Source: a virus. Taken from it: a stretch of 64,000 nt of DNA. The stretch is from the IMG/VR virus record IMGVR_UViG_3300027336_000001, positions 62,001 to 126,000 of that record. The stretch is one strand, 5' to 3'. A program made the translations under genes and the position numbers. The notes under the pieces are model-generated. The model saw only the letters and a list, made by a program, of their open reading frames with translations, was not told where the DNA came from and did not search any database. This document shows, piece by piece, positions 58,407-64,000 of this stretch (within the stretch, counting starts at the first letter, position 1; each line of letters begins with the position of its first letter).

Positions 58407-58435
58407 TTGCAATAAAAATTTATCTTTAGTGTTTA
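58407..58435 (+). promoter_or_regulatory. conserved promoter, copy 5 (TTGCAA-17-TGTTTA), upstream of sspB
   Basis: GAAC-TTGCAA (58407-58412), 17 bases ending TTTAG, then TGTTTA (58430-58435), starting two bases after the ligase stop. The first 18 bases of this element are almost the same as in copy 1. Confidence 0.75.
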
Positions 58436-58452
58436 GGTATATGTAGACAATA

Positions 58453-58467
58453 AGTTCTTTGAGAACT
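58453..58467 (+). promoter_or_regulatory. small hairpin in the sspB leader
   Basis: AGTTCT and AGAACT around TTG form a six-pair stem about ten bases after the predicted transcript start. It is ahead of, not over, the GAAGGA binding site. It may stabilise the messenger or serve as an operator. Confidence 0.4.
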
Positions 58468-58495
58468 CAAACTTCAATAACGAAGGAAAATACAA

Positions 58496-58924
58496 ATGGA
58501 TAGAAAGCAAATCCTTTTAGATCACTTAGCAATAGCAAAAACCACTGTTGCAATTAATCCTACCTATGAAGGTGTTAAATTACCAAAAGATTTAATGAGT
58601 AAAGATAATGTACGATTAAATCTTTCAAATCACTTTTCATATCCTATGCAGTTTAGAGATGATAAAGTCGTGGCAACTTTATCCTTTGGTGGTGTACCTT
58701 TTGAATGTCATATTCCATACAATGCAATCTTTGCAGTTTTCATTGCAGGTGCATCACTTGAAGATGCAGTTCTTTTTGATGATGCAATTCCTGATTCCAC
58801 AAAGAGATTGATTCCTTTAATTGAATTAGGTGATATTGATGCAATGAAATTTATTTCAGATTTACAAAAACAATTTGAAAGAGATGATATTACTGTTGGT
58901 CAATATAATGACAAACCACAATGA
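58496..58924 (+). CDS. sspB: SspB-like ClpXP protease adaptor
   Basis: This 142-residue protein resembles the SspB family, which delivers tagged proteins to the ClpXP protease. The resemblance covers VAINPTYEGVKLPKDLM, VRLNLSNHFSYPM and especially VATLSFGGVPFECHIPYNAIFAVFI, which correspond to the conserved beta core and the FGG(V/R)P-x-x(V/I)P signature. I recall the deltaproteobacterial form as closest in wording (ATLSFGGRPF). The end KQFERDDITVGQYNDKPQ is short and lacks an obvious ClpX-binding C-terminal hydrophobic tail. It sits alone behind a copy of the conserved promoter and a good GAAGGA site. It could redirect host proteolysis during infection. Confidence 0.75.
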   Translation: MDRKQILLDHLAIAKTTVAINPTYEGVKLPKDLMSKDNVRLNLSNHFSYPMQFRDDKVVATLSFGGVPFECHIPYNAIFAVFIAGASLEDAVLFDDAIPDSTKRLIPLIELGDIDAMKFISDLQKQFERDDITVGQYNDKPQ

Positions 58925-58936
58925 TCATTTACTTTG

Positions 58937-61900
58937 TTACCTTGTAAATGGTGCAGGACTAATTGTTAAATCAGGTTTCTGAATTTTATTCTTAATCACA
59001 GGTCTACCTTTAATATTAAATCTATCTGCACTTGCATATCCTTCACCATATCCACTTGGTGAAATACTACCTTGTAAAGTAATTGCCTGATTCACATCTG
59101 ATCTGTAAATTGCCTGTGTAATGATAACTAATTGTAATTCACTACCATAAGATACTTCATCATCTGTAGTAAATGCAGTTTCATCAAAGTTTTGAACGAG
59201 CATAGCTTTACAAGCTAAAACACCACCTTTAAGGACAGGTTGTACACTTGTAGGAAAGCTAGTGACAACATAAGAAACAGCACCACCTTTAACTTTACCT
59301 GATGCTCCAAATAAAACAGCACCACGATGTGTTCTATAGGTTTTAGTACCTGATGGACTAAGATCAGTAAAAGCAATATATGTATCATTTACTGCTTCAC
59401 TCATAATAAGAGCATCACCAGCAACACCATTCACTTTAGAATAAGCAAGACCATTGCTACCAATAGGTAAAGAGATATTAGCAGTCTTAACACTACCTAA
59501 AGTAGATTGTAAATAGCTTGATCCATCATTAAGAATATCTTCACATAAGAAATCATAATCATTTACAAGTAAACCTAATGGCAATCGAGATGTTAAGCCT
59601 ATTAAAGATGAGTCAAGTGATCCATTGCCTGCATTATTTTGAATACCTGTGCCACCTGTCATATACACTTTTGTTGTGGCATATAAAGTATCTACACCTA
59701 ATTTATATGTGAACTTATTTTGATTTACAGGGAAGGTAAAATAAATAGAGATTTGAGCTTGATTCCCAATCACACCTTTTTCCATATATGTAAACACAAT
59801 TCTATTTACATAAAGATCTATTGTATATGATCCACTAATAATGTAGTCAGATAAAATGCCTACTGTGTCAATAATGGTAGATGCTAAACTCTCATCTGTG
59901 AAAACATTAGTGATCGCAAAGTCATCTGATTTAATTGTACCATTAGGCAATGTGATTGTAATATAGCAATGGTTTACTTGTAAGACACCATCTACAATTT
60001 TATTTTTTACATAAACTAAAGTAGCAGTAGCATTTGTTAATCCAATTTCTTTTCCATTAAAGGCTTTTGCTTTGATATGGATCAATTCTTGATTTAAGGC
60101 AGTTGGTGGTGTATGTGTAGATTCATATCCAATATCTGTTACTGTGTTCTCATAAAGAGTACCACCGATATTACCTGTACCTAATGTCAAATAAAAATCC
60201 ATAGATGCAAGCACTGCAAATCCTCTTGGATTAGTGATTGTAATAGCTGATGAACCATCTGTATTAAATTGTTTTCTTGTAAGTCCACCATAATAGTGAT
60301 CATTTGGATTAAGTTGTCCTTGTCTAATAACTTCATCATTATAATTTGCAACTGATCCTCCTCTTGTATGGTAAATATCACCTTGATATGCTGTTCTTGA
60401 ATACTCTACATAAAGTTCATCTGCTGATCCAAAAGGTGAAGGGATAACAACATCCACATTTTGTAATTCTGTTGGTAAGGTAGTGAGATTTACATTCTCA
60501 ACACCAGCACCATCATATTTACGAATGAGAATAAAGCTATTCTTATTAATAAATCCATTTGCAAAGCCAAAGACACAGCATTCTACTACATAATCAAAAT
60601 CTGCAAATTCATCGCCTGCTACATAAGTAGGAATTTTACGAATATCAAGAGAATGTTCTGTTAAGATATAAGTATGACTGCCTGTTGTGTCTGCTACATC
60701 ACTTGCACCATCTTGTCTAATAAACATAGTGTATTTAGTAGCATCTGTTCTTAATAAATTAATAGGTGGATTTGCAATAGGAGTAACACGATCTGATTCA
60801 TGTCCACCAGCTACAGATGAACCTACTTTAGCAAGGTAATCTGTTTTTTCATATACACCATAAACACGAGCAAGACCATGATAAGGTGGCAGTTCAATAC
60901 CATTTAAGATATTGCCAAAGTCTGTACTTGGGATTTCAAGAGAAACTTTTCTAGCACCTAAAGATGGATGACCTGTAGTAATATCATCACTTGTACCATA
61001 ATCAATAGCAGTGTAGAAAAGCATAGGCTCAACACCAGCTGAACCCTCATTACTATCACCACCAATGATATTATAGACATCATCTGTATTTGTATTAGTG
61101 TCAATAAAGAGATGATGTAAACCATTTAAGAAAGGATCACCTAAACCTGTGTTTGTATGGAAAGGAATATCCTGTCTACCAAATTTAGGTAGGTGCATAG
61201 GTGGAAATTCAAAATAATCTTGAGGCAATCCAGCACCTGTGAAGATGCCTGCACCATCTTTATCAGTGACACCATCTTGATAATATTGACTTAAAAGCAA
61301 ATCAGTAGATGTACTTGCACGGAAGGATTGCAATAATAGATTATGTTGCTTAAAAGGTTTAAGAATTAAAGTTTTAGAATTTGGATCAGCAAAGATTTCA
61401 TTATTACGATCAATATCTGCACCACCAATAACACTGCCACCAAAAGTATTAAGATTACCTGTAGGACTAGGATCAGCATTTTTAGATGCTAAAGCATTCC
61501 ATAATTGAATATGAGTATTGGCATCATATTTAACAAGGTCTGTTTCAAAAATAGTTTGAGTAGCATCAAGATCACTAATAGCATTTCTAAGATAAGCTGT
61601 GCTTTTATTTCTTAAAGACACATTATGGATTTGATCAGGTGAACGAGCAAGACCACTGTGACCGGGTGCATATTGTAAAGTAGCATTAATTAAAAGTTTA
61701 GATGTAGAGTATGTGCCTTCAGTAGCATAAATTTGAGATACTGCATTATTTTCATAAACAGTATGATAAGGCAAGACGATACATAAAGAAGGATCAGTAG
61801 CAGTAGTACCATCAAAAGCATAAGTTCTTCTAGTTCTGATTTCTACTGTTAAAGTATTGCCATCTGTATCTTCTGTCCAATTAGAGAAAGCACCATTTAA

Positions 61901-64000
61901 ACGAAGTAAGCGAATGGTAGAATTTGTATTTAAACCACTAGCATCAGTTTCACTAGAAGTTAAACCATCTTTTCCCATGCCTATAATTTGAAAGGATTGG
62001 TTGTTTTGTGTTTTAGGTGATCCATAAACAATAGCAAATAATTCAGAACTAAAGCCTGTATTATCTTTACCATAGTTTGTAAGAAGATCAGCTACTGATT
62101 CATTACCTAAAACTTTAGTAGTACCATCAAGTAAACTTGCAAGATTTACACCTAAATCAATTTCATAATAATATTCAAGATTGACATCTGCACTATTAGA
62201 AATTCTTTTAATTTGAAGATCAGCTAAGACTGTTGAAATACCTGTAACTTTTAAAGATGAGTGTACAAGACCACCAAAGATTTCTACTTTAGATGGATAA
62301 CCTGCAAAAGTTGATAGTACAGGCAAAAGAGTTTTTTTGGTGAATGGATCGGTATATCCATTATCATTAATAAGATATAGCTTTAAATCTTCCTCTGATT
62401 CAGTTAAGAAACGAACTGCTTTTTGATTATTCTTAAAACCTTTTCTTGCACCACTTTGACCATCAAGACCACCTAAGTTTAAGAAAATGACAGCACCACT
62501 TGACCATGCTTGTTGATATGTACCACCACCAATATCTACACTAGGCATAAAACCTGTTGGTTTTAAATCTGCACTAATCGTCCAATTGTCTGTTAAGCCA
62601 CTATCAAAATATCCAACAGTAGTACCATCATCATTTAAAGCTGTAGCTGGATCAATAATGATATTTACATTTTTCTCAACCACTGCACTATCTGACCATA
62701 CTGTTCTAATACCATTTGGAGCATCTAAAATTTCAGTATATGGTCTTGTTGTATTAGGATTACCAATAACATCCACTTGAGCCAAAGTAATACCTTTACT
62801 ATCACTGCCTGTAGCACTTGATTTCCAAGTTGTTCTTAAATTATTTGTGATCAAGTCATTTACTGCATTTTGCAATAGCTGTGAATAATCAAATCCTGTT
62901 AAAGAAATGCTATTCATCAAATCTAAAATATCTTGTTCATGAATTTGATCTGCATATAAACCATCAGGTCTTGCATTATATAAACTCACTTGTGTAGATG
63001 CTAGATGAGATTTAGCTTGAGTACCTAATTGACCACGAACAATAACAATAGCACCTGTGCCTACATTCACACTAGAGATCAAAACAATCTCTTTATTAAT
63101 GCCTGTGTTTAAAACTAGATAATCACCTACAGAATTACCTTCATCTAAACCACTGCCTACAATAGAACTGCCTAAATTTAAAGTAGTAGCAGATGAAGTC
63201 AAACTTGCAGATAAAATAGCTTGTGTTAAGGTTTTAGGTGTAGATGATGATCTTACAGATGCACCATTATGTGTAGGTGATGAACCATTAAGAACAGCAA
63301 TATAAGAAGAAGTAGATCGTCTAAAGACAGCACAAATAGGAATAGCATAGGAATAATTATCTGTTGATTCAAAATCAACAGATGATGCTTTCCAGCAGGA
63401 TGGATCACCTTCGCTTGCCATATTAGTATATACTGCACTTGTCACAGGATTAATAGAATTACCTTGACCAAAAACAGATGGATCACCTAAGCCTTGTGGA
63501 TAAGTGTCAATATCAATATTAGTTTCTACTCTTAAACGATATTGAATTTGAACTCGTTTAGTGGTTTCAAATCCTATGTCATTATCAATAAGATCATCTG
63601 TAATATTAGTACCACCAAATTGAGTGTTGCCATATTTATAGAAAGTAATAGCACTAGGTTTATAATCAGTAGAAGGATTTGGACTAACTAAAGATCGCCA
63701 AACTTCTAAGAAAACAAAATCTACACGATTGCCTGTGGCAGGTGGTGCAGATAATTTAATGATGTTAGAGGTTTCACTATTCGTATTACAGCCACGAATA
63801 CGAATAGGCATACCATTAACAATAGCATCAATAGAATTTAATCTGAACTGATTGCTATCTAAAGGATTACATTCAAAATCAATCGCACTAATAGGATCAG
63901 CAAGAAAACCACTAGGTGTAGTTTGTTTAATTGCATCAATTAAAGAATCATTGGCAAGCTGTCCAACAAAGTTTAATTCAGAATCCAAAGGTGGTTTACC
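58937..64000 (-). CDS. very large virion structural protein, N-terminus beyond window (partial)
   Basis: At least 1687 residues are visible. The frame is still open at the window edge. A TTG at 63988 is not a convincing start because the codons before it read on as GKPP. The first part contains IVNGMPIRIRG and RVDFVFLEVWRSLV, a type of segment I recall from baseplate or neck proteins of large myoviruses. The rest is beta-rich, Thr-, Ser- and Asn-heavy, without a recognisable enzymatic domain. It ends ISPAPFTR. It is probably a tail or baseplate component, possibly a fibre anchor. The Pro-Gly pair is CCC GGT. It is convergent with sspB. Confidence 0.8.
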   Translation of the reverse strand, partial: GKPPLDSELNFVGQLANDSLIDAIKQTTPSGFLADPISAIDFECNPLDSNQFRLNSIDAIVNGMPIRIRGCNTNSETSNIIKLSAPPATGNRVDFVFLEVWRSLVSPNPSTDYKPSAITFYKYGNTQFGGTNITDDLIDNDIGFETTKRVQIQYRLRVETNIDIDTYPQGLGDPSVFGQGNSINPVTSAVYTNMASEGDPSCWKASSVDFESTDNYSYAIPICAVFRRSTSSYIAVLNGSSPTHNGASVRSSSTPKTLTQAILSASLTSSATTLNLGSSIVGSGLDEGNSVGDYLVLNTGINKEIVLISSVNVGTGAIVIVRGQLGTQAKSHLASTQVSLYNARPDGLYADQIHEQDILDLMNSISLTGFDYSQLLQNAVNDLITNNLRTTWKSSATGSDSKGITLAQVDVIGNPNTTRPYTEILDAPNGIRTVWSDSAVVEKNVNIIIDPATALNDDGTTVGYFDSGLTDNWTISADLKPTGFMPSVDIGGGTYQQAWSSGAVIFLNLGGLDGQSGARKGFKNNQKAVRFLTESEEDLKLYLINDNGYTDPFTKKTLLPVLSTFAGYPSKVEIFGGLVHSSLKVTGISTVLADLQIKRISNSADVNLEYYYEIDLGVNLASLLDGTTKVLGNESVADLLTNYGKDNTGFSSELFAIVYGSPKTQNNQSFQIIGMGKDGLTSSETDASGLNTNSTIRLLRLNGAFSNWTEDTDGNTLTVEIRTRRTYAFDGTTATDPSLCIVLPYHTVYENNAVSQIYATEGTYSTSKLLINATLQYAPGHSGLARSPDQIHNVSLRNKSTAYLRNAISDLDATQTIFETDLVKYDANTHIQLWNALASKNADPSPTGNLNTFGGSVIGGADIDRNNEIFADPNSKTLILKPFKQHNLLLQSFRASTSTDLLLSQYYQDGVTDKDGAGIFTGAGLPQDYFEFPPMHLPKFGRQDIPFHTNTGLGDPFLNGLHHLFIDTNTNTDDVYNIIGGDSNEGSAGVEPMLFYTAIDYGTSDDITTGHPSLGARKVSLEIPSTDFGNILNGIELPPYHGLARVYGVYEKTDYLAKVGSSVAGGHESDRVTPIANPPINLLRTDATKYTMFIRQDGASDVADTTGSHTYILTEHSLDIRKIPTYVAGDEFADFDYVVECCVFGFANGFINKNSFILIRKYDGAGVENVNLTTLPTELQNVDVVIPSPFGSADELYVEYSRTAYQGDIYHTRGGSVANYNDEVIRQGQLNPNDHYYGGLTRKQFNTDGSSAITITNPRGFAVLASMDFYLTLGTGNIGGTLYENTVTDIGYESTHTPPTALNQELIHIKAKAFNGKEIGLTNATATLVYVKNKIVDGVLQVNHCYITITLPNGTIKSDDFAITNVFTDESLASTIIDTVGILSDYIISGSYTIDLYVNRIVFTYMEKGVIGNQAQISIYFTFPVNQNKFTYKLGVDTLYATTKVYMTGGTGIQNNAGNGSLDSSLIGLTSRLPLGLLVNDYDFLCEDILNDGSSYLQSTLGSVKTANISLPIGSNGLAYSKVNGVAGDALIMSEAVNDTYIAFTDLSPSGTKTYRTHRGAVLFGASGKVKGGAVSYVVTSFPTSVQPVLKGGVLACKAMLVQNFDETAFTTDDEVSYGSELQLVIITQAIYRSDVNQAITLQGSISPSGYGEGYASADRFNIKGRPVIKNKIQKPDLTISPAPFTR

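Noticed and set aside
58453-58467. Leader hairpin of sspB as a binding-site-hiding element
   Set aside because: The hairpin ends well before the GAAGGA site, so it cannot hide it. It is listed only as a possible leader element.
63986-63988. TTG as the start of the large structural protein
   Set aside because: The frame continues open to the window edge (GKPP before it) and no binding site is seen, so the true start lies outside.
1-64000. tRNA genes, CRISPR arrays, insertion sequences and attachment sites
   Set aside because: The gaps are short and none shows a cloverleaf pattern, regularly spaced repeats or terminal inverted repeats with a transposase.

Overview
The window is a 64 kb piece of a large tailed-phage genome that is strongly AT-rich by eye. 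Genes are densely packed on both strands, stops and starts often overlap (ATGA), and most genes carry an AAAGGA-type ribosome binding site. I see no tRNA, rRNA, CRISPR array or insertion sequence, and no gap longer than about 170 bases. Two features hint at a Myxococcota/Bradymonadota-like (former deltaproteobacterial) host. One is a giant secreted protein ending in an Asp-Met-rich stretch and a MYXO-CTERM-like tail. The other is an SspB-like protein resembling the deltaproteobacterial form. This host assignment is inference.

Layout. 1-4967: a partial gene, a small acidic protein, a UvrD-type helicase and its unknown neighbour. 5069-10174: the giant surface protein. 10175-12574 (minus): an operon of small, mostly acidic unknown proteins. 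12722-16808: a GMP reductase-like enzyme, a DNA methyltransferase and small secreted or unknown proteins. 16781-32513 (minus): the tail module, read in order tail tube, chaperone-like genes, tape measure, two paralogous baseplate proteins, a hub carrying a CHAP-like peptidase, the central spike, and a membrane protein. 32610-45331 (plus): the replication module, with a SNF2 helicase, a loader-like protein, a DnaB helicase, a primase zinc domain, a SpeD-like pyruvoyl enzyme and a 1948-residue helicase protein. 45324-52010 (minus): a sliding clamp, three tandem paralogous membrane proteins, a Toprim primase domain coupled to a 55-residue zinc protein, a lytic transglycosylase and small acidic proteins. 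52100-55732 (plus): structural genes. 55696-58924: a GIY-YIG-like protein, NAD-dependent DNA ligase and the SspB-like ClpXP adaptor. 58937 to the edge (minus): a very large virion protein, cut by the window end.

How the parts fit. The helicases, the primase split over separate genes, the clamp and the ligase form a largely self-sufficient replication set. The minus-strand module builds the tail and its peptidoglycan-cutting tip. A set of scattered small genes, including sspB, shares one nearly identical promoter (TTGCAA, 17 bases, TGTTWW) at five sites. I read this as an early, host-takeover regulon. Two further signals stand out. All nine Pro-Gly dipeptides I found are encoded by CCC or CCG in a genome that otherwise prefers CCT and CCA, which removes CCWGG sites. 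In addition, two genes have their ribosome binding site buried in a perfect inverted repeat.
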